A stretch of DNA of 64,000 nt from Pseudomonas sp. H9 (GTDB lineage: Bacteria > Pseudomonadota > Gammaproteobacteria > Pseudomonadales > Pseudomonadaceae), in NCBI RefSeq assembly GCF_004353925.1, contig NZ_SMOK01000012.1, positions 248,001 to 312,000 on the forward strand. The letters are read 5' to 3'. The stretch's first letter is position 1. Each line of letters starts with the position of its first letter. Positions 1-12,238 of the stretch are shown here, one piece after another. The translations under genes were made by a program, and so were the position numbers. Under the pieces are notes generated by a model. The model was not told the origin of the DNA and did not search any database. It worked only from the letters and a program-made list of their open reading frames with translations.

Positions 1-752
1 AGGAAAGCGCCCCGGCGCAGTTTGAAGTCAACATGCACCACGTTGCCGACGCGATCAAAGCGTGCGACTACGCGGTGTTGCTCAAGCGCCTGATCAAAAA
101 CATCGCCTACGACCATGAAATGGATTCCACCTTCATGGCCAAGCCTTATCCGGGCCAGGCGGGCAACGGTCTGCACGTGCATATCTCGTTGCTGGACAAG
201 AAAACCGGCAAGAACATCTTCGCCAGTGATGACCCCGAGCAGAGCCAGACCTTGCGTCATGCCATCGGCGGTGTGCTGGAGACCATGCCGGCGTCGATGG
301 CATTCCTGTGCCCGAACATCAACTCCTACCGCCGTTTCGGTGCCCAGTTCTACGTGCCGAATGCGCCAAGCTGGGGCCTGGACAACCGTACTGTGGCTGT
401 TCGCGTACCGACCGGCAGCAGCGATGCGGTACGTATCGAGCACCGCGTGGCCGGTGCCGATGCCAACCCTTACCTGATGATGGCGGCGATTCTGGCGGGC
501 ATTCACCACGGCCTGACCAACCAGATCGAGCCGGGCGCGCCGATTGAAGGCAACAGCTATGAGCAGCTGGAGCAGAGCTTGCCGAACAACCTGCGCGATG
601 CGCTGCGTGAGCTTGATGACAGCGAAGTGCTGAACAAATACATCAGCCCGGACTACATCGACATTTTTGTCGCCTGCAAGGAAAGCGAGATGGCCGAATT
701 CGAAGTGTCGATTTCCGACCTCGAATACAACTGGTACCTGCATACCGTGTGA
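1..752 (+). CDS. Glutamine synthetase-family protein (gamma-glutamylpolyamine synthetase type), 5' truncated by window
   Basis: The frame is open from the window edge (first full codon at position 3) to the stop at 750-752, so only about 250 C-terminal residues are seen; a whole enzyme is about 450. The start lies outside, and the ATG at 33 is internal because APAQFEVN just before it is a conserved glutamine synthetase segment. Visible catalytic-domain motifs are NRTVAVRVP and RIEHRVAGADANPYLM near the end. The family ligates glutamate to ammonia or, in the PuuA/SpuI/PauA branch, to putrescine and other polyamines. The neighbours (aldehyde dehydrogenase, PuuD hydrolase, APC permease) favour the polyamine branch; that assignment is inference from context. 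Confidence 0.9.
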   Translation, partial: ESAPAQFEVNMHHVADAIKACDYAVLLKRLIKNIAYDHEMDSTFMAKPYPGQAGNGLHVHISLLDKKTGKNIFASDDPEQSQTLRHAIGGVLETMPASMAFLCPNINSYRRFGAQFYVPNAPSWGLDNRTVAVRVPTGSSDAVRIEHRVAGADANPYLMMAAILAGIHHGLTNQIEPGAPIEGNSYEQLEQSLPNNLRDALRELDDSEVLNKYISPDYIDIFVACKESEMAEFEVSISDLEYNWYLHTV

Positions 753-763
753 TGCCCGGAGAT

Positions 764-771
764 AACAACAA
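764..771 (+). promoter_or_regulatory. Candidate Hfq/Crc CA motif at the aldehyde dehydrogenase start
   Basis: AACAACAA fits AAnAAnAA exactly and ends on the A of the ATG at 771. Such A-rich sites at translation starts are where Hfq with Crc blocks translation of catabolic mRNAs in Pseudomonas. The match is direct; function is inferred. Confidence 0.45.
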
Positions 772-2264
772 TGACAATTGCACCACGTGAACACTGGGAA
801 CAGCTGTTCCAGACCCTGAAGATCGAAGGCCGAGCCTTTATTGACGGGCAGTATTGCACCAGTGTCGCTGGTGACAGTTTCGATTGTTCAAGCCCGGTCG
901 ATGGCCGCTTGCTGGCGCAGATTGCTAGTTGCGACAGCGCCGACGCCGAGCTCGCCGTGGCTGCCGCTCGCCGCAGCTTTGACAGTGGCGTGTGGGCAAA
1001 ACAGGCTCCGGCACAGCGCAAGCGCGTGCTGATTGCCTTCGCTGACCTGCTGCTGGCCAATGCTGAAGAACTGGCGCTGCTGGAAACCCTGGACATGGGC
1101 AAGCCGATTGCCGACTCCTTGAGCATTGATATTCCCGCTGCGGCCAACGCCATTCGCTGGCACGCCGAAGCGATCGACAAGATTTACGACGAAGTTGCTG
1201 CAACCGCGTCCGACCAGCTGGGTCTGGTCACCCGCGAGCCGGTCGGCGTGGTTGCGGCCATTGTTCCGTGGAACTTCCCACTGATGATGGCCTGTTGGAA
1301 ACTCGGCCCGGCCCTGGCCACCGGTAACTCGGTGATCCTCAAGCCGTCCGAAAAATCACCGCTGACCGCGATCCGTATCGCGCAGTTGGCGCTCGATGCG
1401 GGTCTGCCAGCGGGCGTGCTCAACGTCTTGCCTGGCTATGGCCACACCGTGGGCAAGGCCCTGGCCTTGCACATGGACGTCGATACCCTGGTGTTCACTG
1501 GCTCCACGCGCATTGCCAAGCAATTGATGGTGTATGCCGGTGAGTCGAACATGAAGCGGGTCTGGCTGGAAGCTGGTGGCAAGAGCCCGAACATCGTCTT
1601 TGCTGATGCTCCTGACCTGCAGGCGGCTGCTGATGCCGCCGCTGCGGCTATCGCCTTTAACCAGGGTGAAGTGTGCATTGCCGGTTCGCGTCTGCTGGTC
1701 GAGCGCAGTATCAAGGAGCGCTTCCTGCCCATGGTGGTTGAAGCCCTCAAAGCCTGGAAGCCAGGCCACGCGCTGGATCCAGAGACCCGCGTCGGCGCCT
1801 TGGTAGACGGCACACAGCTCGACACCGTGCTCGGCTACATCGAAGCGGGTAAAGCCGATGGCGCCACCTTGCTTACTGGTGGTGAGCGCGTGCTGGAAGA
1901 CACCTGTGGTGTCTACCTGCAGCCGGCCATCTTCGATGGCGTCACCAACGCCATGCGTATCGCCCGCGAAGAAATCTTCGGGCCGGTGTTGTCGGTCATT
2001 ACCTTCGACAGTGCCGAAGAGGCCGTGGCCATTGCCAACGATTCACCGTTCGGCCTGGCTGCAGCAGTCTGGACCAGCGATATCTCCCGTGCCCATAACA
2101 CTGCTCGCGCGCTGCGCGCCGGTAGCGTCTGGGTCAACCAGTACGACGGCGGCGACATGACCGCGCCTTTTGGCGGTTTCAAGCAGTCGGGTAATGGCCG
2201 GGACAAATCGCTGCACGCTTTTGATAAATACACTGAACTCAAGGCGACCTGGATCAAGCTGTAA
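771..2264 (+). CDS. Aldehyde dehydrogenase, PuuC/PauC/KauB type
   Basis: A 497-residue NAD(P)-dependent aldehyde dehydrogenase of full family length. The nucleotide-binding segment VPWNFPLMM and KPSEKSP, the general-base Glu in LEAGGKSPN and the catalytic Cys in FNQGEVC are present. In the gamma-glutamyl polyamine route it would oxidise gamma-glutamyl-gamma-aminobutyraldehyde. It starts 18 bp after the glutamine synthetase-like stop and is followed 14 bp later by the PuuD-like hydrolase, so one transcript is likely. It is closely similar along its whole length to the gene at 17396-18889 (same length, same C-terminal 16 residues), indicating paralogues. Exact substrate preference cannot be read from sequence. 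Confidence 0.95.
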   Translation: MTIAPREHWEQLFQTLKIEGRAFIDGQYCTSVAGDSFDCSSPVDGRLLAQIASCDSADAELAVAAARRSFDSGVWAKQAPAQRKRVLIAFADLLLANAEELALLETLDMGKPIADSLSIDIPAAANAIRWHAEAIDKIYDEVAATASDQLGLVTREPVGVVAAIVPWNFPLMMACWKLGPALATGNSVILKPSEKSPLTAIRIAQLALDAGLPAGVLNVLPGYGHTVGKALALHMDVDTLVFTGSTRIAKQLMVYAGESNMKRVWLEAGGKSPNIVFADAPDLQAAADAAAAAIAFNQGEVCIAGSRLLVERSIKERFLPMVVEALKAWKPGHALDPETRVGALVDGTQLDTVLGYIEAGKADGATLLTGGERVLEDTCGVYLQPAIFDGVTNAMRIAREEIFGPVLSVITFDSAEEAVAIANDSPFGLAAAVWTSDISRAHNTARALRAGSVWVNQYDGGDMTAPFGGFKQSGNGRDKSLHAFDKYTELKATWIKL

Positions 2265-2278
2265 GGGAGGGTGAACCC

Positions 2279-3058
2279 ATGCAAACTACCAATGACCTGC
2301 CGCCTTTGATTGGCATTTCTGCCTGTCGTCAGCAGCTGGGCCACAACTCGTCGCATACCGTCGGCGACAAGTACGTCGAAGCGGCAGGCTATGCCGGCAT
2401 TCCTTTGATCCTCCCTGCGCGCGCTGAGCCGGTTGACCCTCAGCGTCTGCTGGAACGCCTCGATGGCATTCTTTTTACCGGTTCGCCTTCTAATGTCGAG
2501 CCGCATCATTACAATGGCGCCCCCAGCGTGGAAGGTACGAAGCACGATGTGTTTCGTGACCGGCTGACCCTGCCGTTGTTGCAGGCCGCCATTGCCACCG
2601 GTGTGCCGGTGTTCTGTATCTGCCGTGGATTCCAGGAATTGAACGTTGCCTTGGGCGGCACGCTGCACCAGCGAGTGCAGGAGCTGCCAGGTTTCCTCGA
2701 TCACCGCGAGCCGCAGGACGCACCACTGGAAGAGCAATACAGCCCACGTCATAGCGTGACCGTACAGCCCGGTGGGCTGTTCGAGCGTCTGGGGCTGGAG
2801 CAGCACTTCATGGTCAATTCGCTTCATAGCCAGGGCATCAATCGCCTGGCTGACGGCCTGCGGGCCGAGGCCCTGGCGCCGGACGGACTGATCGAAGCGG
2901 TATCCATGGAGGATGCCCCCGGTTTTGTGGTCGGTGTGCAATGGCACCCTGAGTACCGCATGACCGACAACCCGGTTTCGTTGCGCCTGTTCCAGGCGTT
3001 TCGTGAGGCATGTCTGGCCCGTGCAAGGGGCAAGCGTCATCGGGAGAAGACCCTATGA
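2279..3058 (+). CDS. puuD: Gamma-glutamyl-gamma-aminobutyrate hydrolase-like (PuuD family)
   Basis: A 259-residue class I glutamine amidotransferase-fold hydrolase. The nucleophile is Cys115 in CICRGFQE, and His223/Glu225 in QWHPEY complete the triad. FTGSPSNVEPHHY is the signature of the PuuD/SpuA branch rather than a synthetase-coupled amidotransferase. PuuD releases GABA and glutamate from gamma-Glu-GABA in the cytoplasm, the last step after the ligase and dehydrogenase encoded just upstream. A GGGAGG ribosome site lies 8 bp before the ATG. The next gene, a permease, is 112 bp downstream, so it may have its own promoter. Confidence 0.9.
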   Translation: MQTTNDLPPLIGISACRQQLGHNSSHTVGDKYVEAAGYAGIPLILPARAEPVDPQRLLERLDGILFTGSPSNVEPHHYNGAPSVEGTKHDVFRDRLTLPLLQAAIATGVPVFCICRGFQELNVALGGTLHQRVQELPGFLDHREPQDAPLEEQYSPRHSVTVQPGGLFERLGLEQHFMVNSLHSQGINRLADGLRAEALAPDGLIEAVSMEDAPGFVVGVQWHPEYRMTDNPVSLRLFQAFREACLARARGKRHREKTL

Positions 3059-3138
3059 GGGTATCCGGTTGATCCGGAGCTGTATCACCAGGCAACAAGT
3101 TTCATTGAGTGCAAGTGGGCGCGCTGCGGGGCGCCCTG

Positions 3139-3146
3139 AAAAACAA
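3139..3146 (+). promoter_or_regulatory. Candidate Hfq/Crc CA motif in the permease leader
   Basis: AAAAACAA fits AAnAAnAA exactly, 24 bp upstream of the ATG at 3171. It lies in the only intergenic stretch of the polyamine cluster, so the transport gene could be under catabolite repression. It is further from the start codon than the motif at 764, so support is weaker. Confidence 0.35.
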
Positions 3147-3170
3147 TAGTAAAAGCGGCGGCAACTACTC

Positions 3171-4721
3171 ATGAGCGAATACGAAGCAGGCCTGTCCCCA
3201 GGTATGGGACAAGCTCGCACCCAGGAAAGCGGTGCATCGAAAGCAACCAAAGGCCTCGACGCGGGTCGGCTTGGGCTGCTGGCGAGCATTGTGCTGGGTA
3301 TCTCCACCATTGCACCGGTCTACACCCTCACGGGTGCTCTTGGCCCGACCGTACGTGAAGTCGGAGCCCATCTGCCAGCGGTGTTCATCGTCGGCTTCCT
3401 GCCTATGCTGCTGGTAGCGCTGGGCTACCGCGAGCTGAACTCGGCGGAGCCTGACAGCGGTACGTCCTTCACTTGGTCGGCACGGGCATTTGGCCCGATG
3501 ATCGGCTGGATCGGCGGTTGGGGGTTGGTCACGGCCACCACCATTGTGTTGTCCAACCTCGCGGGGGTGGCCGTCGACTTCTTCTACCTGTTCCTCGGGC
3601 AGATCACCGGTAGCCACGAGGTGGCAGCGCTGGCGGATAACCTGGTGATCAACGTCGTCACCTGTTGCGTGTTCATTGCCATGGCGGTGTGGATCTGCTG
3701 CCGCGGGATTACTACTACCATGACGGTGCAGTACAGCCTGGTAGCGTTGCAGTTGGTGGTGTTGGTGGGCTTTGCCATGGCCGCTTTTGGCGAGTCGGCA
3801 CCGATGCCGCCGCTGGAGTTCGACTTTGCCTGGTTCAATCCATTTGGTGTTGAGTCCTTCTCAGCATTTGCTGCTGGCCTGTCGTTGTCGATTTTCATCT
3901 TCTGGGGCTGGGACGTGTGCCTGAGCATCAGTGAAGAGTCTGTGGGCAGCGGTGACACCCCCGGCCGTGCGGCGACCCTGACAGTGCTGCTGATTCTCGG
4001 CTTGTACCTGGTGACGGCAATTGCCACGCTGCAGTTTGCCGGTATTGGTGAAGATGGCCTGGGCCTGAACAATCCGCGTATCCAGGAAAACGTCTTTGCC
4101 CACCTGGCTGGCCCAGTGATGGGGCCGTTGGCGATCCTGATGTCGATCGCGGTGTTGGCCAGCACCGCTGCCTCGCTGCAGTCAACCTTTGTGGCACCAG
4201 CGCGCACCTTGCTGGCCATGGGTTACTACGGCGCGGTACCGGAGCGTTTCGCCAACATTTGCCCTCGCTCGAAAACCCCACGTTACGCAACGATTTGCGC
4301 CGGTGTGGCGGCGGGCGTGTTCTACGTCACCATGCGTACGCTGAGTGAAAACGTACTGGCCGACACCATCACTGCTTTGGGCATGATGATCTGCTTCTAC
4401 TACTCGCTGACCGCGTATGCCTGTGTCTGGTACTTCCGCCACAGCCTGTTCGACAGCGTGCGTCACTTCCTGATGCGCGGCCTGTGCCCGCTGCTGGGCG
4501 GTGGCATTCTCTCGGTGATCTTCCTGCAGACAGCCTACGACAGCGCTTCGCCTTCGTTTGGCAGCGGCTCGCACGTCGGTGGTCTGGGGCTGGTGTTCGT
4601 GATCGCAGTGATCATCACACTGCTGGGGCTGGGGCTGATGATGCTGTCACGCCTGCGGGCACCGGCGTTCTTCCTGGGCATGACCCTGCAACGTCACGCC
4701 ACAGTCTCCAACCGCCGCTAA
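3171..4721 (+). CDS. APC-superfamily amino acid/polyamine permease
   Basis: A 516-residue inner-membrane permease with about 12 hydrophobic segments. The N-terminal pattern STIAPVYTLTGALGPTVREVG and GTSFTWSARAFGP are typical of amino acid-polyamine-organocation carriers. About 35 hydrophilic residues precede the first helix. Its place after PuuA-, PuuC- and PuuD-like genes suggests uptake of putrescine or a related amine, but the substrate is inferred only from that context. No strong Shine-Dalgarno precedes the ATG. The 3' end forms a hairpin over the stop codon and faces gmk on the other strand. Confidence 0.88.
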   Translation: MSEYEAGLSPGMGQARTQESGASKATKGLDAGRLGLLASIVLGISTIAPVYTLTGALGPTVREVGAHLPAVFIVGFLPMLLVALGYRELNSAEPDSGTSFTWSARAFGPMIGWIGGWGLVTATTIVLSNLAGVAVDFFYLFLGQITGSHEVAALADNLVINVVTCCVFIAMAVWICCRGITTTMTVQYSLVALQLVVLVGFAMAAFGESAPMPPLEFDFAWFNPFGVESFSAFAAGLSLSIFIFWGWDVCLSISEESVGSGDTPGRAATLTVLLILGLYLVTAIATLQFAGIGEDGLGLNNPRIQENVFAHLAGPVMGPLAILMSIAVLASTAASLQSTFVAPARTLLAMGYYGAVPERFANICPRSKTPRYATICAGVAAGVFYVTMRTLSENVLADTITALGMMICFYYSLTAYACVWYFRHSLFDSVRHFLMRGLCPLLGGGILSVIFLQTAYDSASPSFGSGSHVGGLGLVFVIAVIITLLGLGLMMLSRLRAPAFFLGMTLQRHATVSNRR

Positions 4722-4731
4722 GCGGCTGGAG
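4706..4731. terminator. Hairpin over the permease stop codon, possible bidirectional terminator
   Basis: CTCCA/TGGAG and CCGC/GCGG arms pair around a CGCTAA loop that includes the permease TAA. There is no T-run, so intrinsic termination is uncertain. It sits in the 21-bp space between convergent genes. Confidence 0.35.
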
Positions 4732-4742
4732 TCTCCAGTTGC

Positions 4743-6240
<1,498 letters not shown>

Positions 6241-6419
6241 GGGGAGTACCTCGCAAAAAGGGGTCAAAGAAAAGCCAACCGGCTGCAAAGGCGCAAGATT
6301 GTAGCGCAGTGCGGCGCTGGCTCCCAATCAACTGATGTTACAAATACTCAGGCATCTTCCGTAAAAAACCGACCGATGCCGCTGTGGCCGCCATTTTAGA
6401 GGCTGCGACAATAGGCGTG

Positions 6420-6447
6420 TTCTCAACGCCCGGTGCACTCTATAATG
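6420..6447 (+). promoter_or_regulatory. Sigma-70 type promoter for rph
   Basis: A perfect TATAAT lies at 6442-6447 with TTCTCA at 6420-6425, spacer 16 bp, giving a start near 6454 and a leader of roughly 28 nt before rph. Confidence 0.6.
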
Positions 6448-6481
6448 GCGGGCAGATTCAAACCCAGTACAGGTATCCCAA

Positions 6482-7204
6482 ATGAAACGTCCAAGTGGTC
6501 GCGCTGCCGATCAGCTTCGCTCGATCCGCATCACCCGCAACTACACCAAACACGCCGAGGGATCAGTACTGGTCGAGTTCGGTGACACTAAAGTCGTCTG
6601 CACCGTCAGCGTCGAGAACGGCGTACCGCGCTTCCTCAAAGGCCAGGGCCAAGGCTGGTTGACCGCCGAGTACGGCATGCTGCCGCGCTCCACTGGTGAG
6701 CGTAACCAGCGTGAAGCCGCCCGTGGCAAGCAGGGTGGTCGTACCCTGGAAATCCAGCGTCTGATTGGCCGCTCGCTACGCGCTGCCCTGGACATGAGCA
6801 AACTCGGCGACATCACCCTGTATGTCGACTGCGACGTGATCCAGGCCGATGGCGGCACCCGTACTGCGTCGATCACCGGCGCCATGGTTGCCCTGGTTGA
6901 TGCCCTGCGTGTAGTCAAAAAGCGTGGCGGCCTGAAGGGCGGTGACCCGCTCAAGCACATGATTGCTGCCGTTTCGGTTGGTATGTATCAGGGCGAAGCA
7001 GTGCTCGACCTCGACTACCTGGAAGACTCCGCTGCCGAAACCGACCTTAACGTGGTCATGACCAGCAAAGGCGGCTTCATCGAAGTTCAGGGCACTGCTG
7101 AAGGCGCACCGTTCCAGCCTGAAGAGCTCAACGCCATGTTGGCGCTGGCGCAAAAAGGCATGGTCGATCTGTTTGAGCTGCAGCAGGCTTCGCTGGCCGA
7201 CTGA
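6482..7204 (+). CDS. rph: Ribonuclease PH
   Basis: A 240-residue phosphorolytic 3'-5' exoribonuclease that trims tRNA 3' ends. [15 protein letters not shown] at the N-terminus, [18 protein letters not shown] in the centre and [18 protein letters not shown] near the C-terminus are the family blocks. It has the full family length. It follows a clear TATAAT promoter and is followed 24 bp later by a small membrane protein gene, probably co-transcribed. Confidence 0.97.
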   Translation: MKRPSGRAADQLRSIRITRNYTKHAEGSVLVEFGDTKVVCTVSVENGVPRFLKGQGQGWLTAEYGMLPRSTGERNQREAARGKQGGRTLEIQRLIGRSLRAALDMSKLGDITLYVDCDVIQADGGTRTASITGAMVALVDALRVVKKRGGLKGGDPLKHMIAAVSVGMYQGEAVLDLDYLEDSAAETDLNVVMTSKGGFIEVQGTAEGAPFQPEELNAMLALAQKGMVDLFELQQASLAD

Positions 7205-7228
7205 TCGCAAACACGCAAGGAGCAGAGC

Positions 7229-7597
7229 ATGAGCGAGCAACCGCTACAGTTGCCGACCCCCAATGCCGAGATTCGTCAGTGGGCAATGTTCTGCCACTTG
7301 TCGGCCCTGCTCGGCCTGCTGGTGCCGTTTGGCAACCTGCTGGGCCCGCTGGTGATGTGGGTGTGGAAAAAGGATCTGGATCCGTTCATCGATGCCCAGG
7401 GCAAGGAAGCGTTGAACTTCCAGCTCACTGTGTTCCTGGCTTCGATGGTCTGCTTCGCGCTGATGTTTGTGCTGGTAGGGATTGTGCTGTTCGGCATGTT
7501 GATGGTCGCCGTGTTGGTGCTCACCATCATTGCCGGGGTCAAGGCCAACGATGGCCAAGCCTATCGTTACCCGTTGACCTGGCGCCCGATCAAGTAA
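7229..7597 (+). CDS. DUF4870 domain small membrane protein
   Basis: A 122-residue protein with three hydrophobic segments at about residues 22-45, 68-85 and 90-105. The pattern FCHLSALLGLLVPFGNLLGP, WKKDLDPFIDAQGKEALNFQ and C-terminal NDGQAYRYPLTWRPIK is the DUF4870 (formerly Tic20-like) family. Function is unknown. A strong AGGAGC ribosome site precedes the ATG. It lies in the rph transcript and ends before a REP pair and a terminator shared with crc. Confidence 0.88.
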   Translation: MSEQPLQLPTPNAEIRQWAMFCHLSALLGLLVPFGNLLGPLVMWVWKKDLDPFIDAQGKEALNFQLTVFLASMVCFALMFVLVGIVLFGMLMVAVLVLTIIAGVKANDGQAYRYPLTWRPIK

Positions 7598-7605
7598 CGG
7601 CCAAC

Positions 7606-7677
7606 TGTAGGAGCGGGCTTGCCCCGCGATAGCGTTACATCAATTACATCGCATCGCGGGGCAAGCCCGCTCCTACA
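7606..7677. repeat. REP pair 1 (head-to-head, about 25-nt spacer)
   Basis: GTAGGAGCGGGCTTGCCCCGCGA is followed by its inverse copy, so the whole element can fold as a long hairpin. It follows DUF4870. Confidence 0.93.
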
Positions 7678-7681
7678 GGCA

Positions 7682-7712
7682 CAAAAAAACCGACATGACG
7701 TCGGTTTTTTTG
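7682..7712. terminator. Bidirectional Rho-independent terminator between DUF4870 and crc
   Basis: AAAACCGAC/GTCGGTTTT arms around ATGAC with A- and T-runs on both sides; it can serve both converging genes. Confidence 0.85.
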
Positions 7713-7724
7713 TAGCTGCACGAA

Positions 7725-8504
7725 TCAGATCGTCAGCGTCCAGTCGTAGTCCACGATCAGTGGCGCGTGCTGGGAGAAGCGTGGCTGACGCGGCAGGCGT
7801 GCGCTGCGCACGAAGCGACGCAGGCCTGGAGTCAGCAGCTGGTAGTCGAAACGCCAGCCCAGGTTGAGCATCTCGGCCTGCTCGTTGTCTGGCCACCAAC
7901 TGTACTGGTCGCCTTCACGGCTGACTTCGCGCAGGGCGTCGACATAACCCATGTCACCGACAACGGTGTCCATCCAGGCGCGTTCCGGCGCCAGGAAGCC
8001 CGGTGACTGCTGGCCGTCGCGCCAGTTTTTCACGTCGAGCTTCTGCTGCGCCACGTACAACGAGCCGCAGTAGATGTATTCACGACGCTTGCGCCGCTGC
8101 TTGTCCAGGTACTTGGCGAAGTCGTCCATCAACTTGAACTTCTGGTTCAAGTCTTCGTCGCCGTTCATTCCCGAAGGCAGCAGCAAAGTTGCGATGCTTA
8201 CCTTGTCGAAATCGGCCTGCAGGTAACGCCCGTAGCGGTCGGCTGTCTCGAAGCCCAGGCCGCTGATGACTGCCTTGGGCTGCAACCGCGAATAAAGTGC
8301 CACGCCGCCTTGGGCGGGAACTTCTGCGTCGCAGGCATAAAGGAAGTAGCCATCAAGCTGAAAAGCTGGGTCGTCGAGTTCAAAGGCCGAGGCGCGGGTA
8401 TCCTGAAGGCAGATGACGTCAGCATTCTGGGCTTGTAGCCAGCTGAGCAAACCACGCTCAACGGCAGCCTGAATGCCATTAACGTTCACACTGATGATCC
8501 GCAT
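7725..8504 (-). CDS. crc: Catabolite repression control protein Crc
   Basis: A 259-residue member of the exonuclease III/AP endonuclease fold: MRIISVNVNGIQAA, DVICLQDTRAS, YIYCGSLYVAQQKLDVKNW and the C-terminal RFDYQLLTPGL. Crc has lost nuclease activity and acts with Hfq to repress translation of catabolic mRNAs bearing A-rich CA motifs. The identity rests on this divergent motif set (CGSLYVA where true enzymes have GDxN) and on the classic crc-pyrE divergent pair. The start at 8504 is the ATG giving MRIIS; a few in-frame residues upstream are ignored. Confidence 0.95.
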   Translation of the reverse strand: MRIISVNVNGIQAAVERGLLSWLQAQNADVICLQDTRASAFELDDPAFQLDGYFLYACDAEVPAQGGVALYSRLQPKAVISGLGFETADRYGRYLQADFDKVSIATLLLPSGMNGDEDLNQKFKLMDDFAKYLDKQRRKRREYIYCGSLYVAQQKLDVKNWRDGQQSPGFLAPERAWMDTVVGDMGYVDALREVSREGDQYSWWPDNEQAEMLNLGWRFDYQLLTPGLRRFVRSARLPRQPRFSQHAPLIVDYDWTLTI

Positions 8505-8584
8505 AAATGGCCCCAAAAATCTCGTGCGTGTATGATACCCGAGCTGTACTCAATTAGCTAAATCCGTGGTATCCAGGACTCTTC

Positions 8585-9226
8585 ATGCAGCCGTATCAGC
8601 GCGACTTCATTCGTTTTGCCATCGACCGCGGGGTACTGCGCTTCGGTGAATTCACCCTCAAATCCGGGCGCACCAGCCCGTATTTCTTCAATGCCGGCCT
8701 GTTCAACAGTGGTTCGGCCCTGGCTCAGCTCGGGCGTTTCTATGCAGCGGCAATCGTCGACAGCAAGATTTCGTTCGATGTGCTGTTCGGCCCAGCCTAC
8801 AAGGGTATCCCCTTGGCGGCAGCCACCGCTGTGGCCCTGGCCGAGCATCATAACCTTGATCTGCCATGGTGCTTCAACCGCAAAGAAGCCAAAGATCATG
8901 GCGAAGGTGGCAGCCTGGTGGGCGCGCCACTGACTGGCGATGTGCTGATCATCGACGACGTGATCACTGCAGGCACCGCAATCCGCGAAGTCATGCAGAT
9001 CATTCAGGGCCAACAGGCCAAGGCCGCAGGCGTACTGATCGCGCTCAACCGCGAGGAACGCGGTAACGGTGAGCTGTCGGCGATCCAGGAAGTGGAGCGT
9101 GATTTCGGTATCCCGGTCGTCAGCATCGTATCGCTGACCCAGGTGCTGGAGTTCCTCGCTGACGATCCAGCGCTCAAGCAACACTTGCCGGCCGTCGAGG
9201 CCTATCGGGCCCAGTACGGGATCTGA
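8585..9226 (+). CDS. pyrE: Orotate phosphoribosyltransferase
   Basis: A 213-residue pyrimidine enzyme joining orotate to PRPP to give OMP. The PRPP loop is [13 protein letters not shown] near residues 120-132, and [10 protein letters not shown] is the flexible catalytic loop. Length is normal. It is divergent from crc over 80 bp, with a TATGAT -10-like sequence at 8531-8536, and is followed by a strong terminator. Confidence 0.97.
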   Translation: MQPYQRDFIRFAIDRGVLRFGEFTLKSGRTSPYFFNAGLFNSGSALAQLGRFYAAAIVDSKISFDVLFGPAYKGIPLAAATAVALAEHHNLDLPWCFNRKEAKDHGEGGSLVGAPLTGDVLIIDDVITAGTAIREVMQIIQGQQAKAAGVLIALNREERGNGELSAIQEVERDFGIPVVSIVSLTQVLEFLADDPALKQHLPAVEAYRAQYGI

Positions 9227-9228
9227 GC

Positions 9229-9261
9229 AAAAAAAAGGCGACCTTTAGGGTCGCCTTTTTA
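9229..9261 (+). terminator. Rho-independent terminator of pyrE
   Basis: GGCGACC/GGTCGCC around TTTAG, preceded by an A-run and followed by TTTTT, two bases after the pyrE stop. Confidence 0.9.
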
Positions 9262-9268
9262 GTGCCTG

Positions 9269-9317
9269 ATCGCGGGGCAAGCCCGCTCCTACGGTAGGAG
9301 CGGGCTTGCCCCGCGAT
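9269..9317. repeat. REP pair 2 (tail-to-tail, 2-3-nt spacer)
   Basis: ATCGCGGGGCAAGCCCGCTC is joined almost directly to its inverse copy. It lies between convergent pyrE and argB. Confidence 0.93.
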
Positions 9318-9319
9318 AA

Positions 9320-11664
<2,345 letters not shown>

Positions 11665-11776
11665 CTCTGGGGGGCTCCAATATCGAGGGCGTGCAGGGCA
11701 GGCTTGAACTGAACGCTTTGACGGTGATTTCGCCAGAGAGTTCGCCATCCTTGGCGCACAGTGGGCAGTGAGTGGA

Positions 11777-12232
11777 TTACTTGCTGCCGGAATGTCCAAA
11801 GCCGCCAGCACCACGCTGGCTCTCGTCGAAGGCTTCGACAATGTCGAAATGCGCTTGTACCACCGGCACCAGAACCAGCTGTGCGATGCGCTCGCCAATG
11901 GCGATGGTGAAAGGGGTTTGGCCGCGGTTCCAGCAAGAAACCATCAGTTCGCCCTGGTAATCAGAGTCGATCAGGCCGACCAGGTTGCCCAGCACGATGC
12001 CGTGCTTATGGCCCAGGCCCGAGCGCGGCAGGATCAGCGCAGCCAGGCCAGGGTCGCCGATATACACCGAAAGGCCGGTAGGGATCAGAATGGTCTGACC
12101 GGGTTCGAGGACGGTGTCTTCCTTGAGCATGGCGCGCAGGTCGAGACCGGCGGAGCCTGGCGTAGCGTACTGCGGCAGCGGGAATTCGTTACCGATGCGT
12201 GGATCGAGAATCTTGGCTTGTAGAGCGTGCAT
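11777..12232 (-). CDS. dut: dUTP diphosphatase
   Basis: A 151-residue trimeric dUTPase that makes dUMP and keeps uracil out of DNA. Motifs [34 protein letters not shown] and the C-terminal [10 protein letters not shown] are all present. It starts 6 bp after the coaBC stop on the same strand, the usual coaBC-dut pairing. Confidence 0.97.
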   Translation of the reverse strand: MHALQAKILDPRIGNEFPLPQYATPGSAGLDLRAMLKEDTVLEPGQTILIPTGLSVYIGDPGLAALILPRSGLGHKHGIVLGNLVGLIDSDYQGELMVSCWNRGQTPFTIAIGERIAQLVLVPVVQAHFDIVEAFDESQRGAGGFGHSGSK

Positions 12233-12238
12233 GCAGAG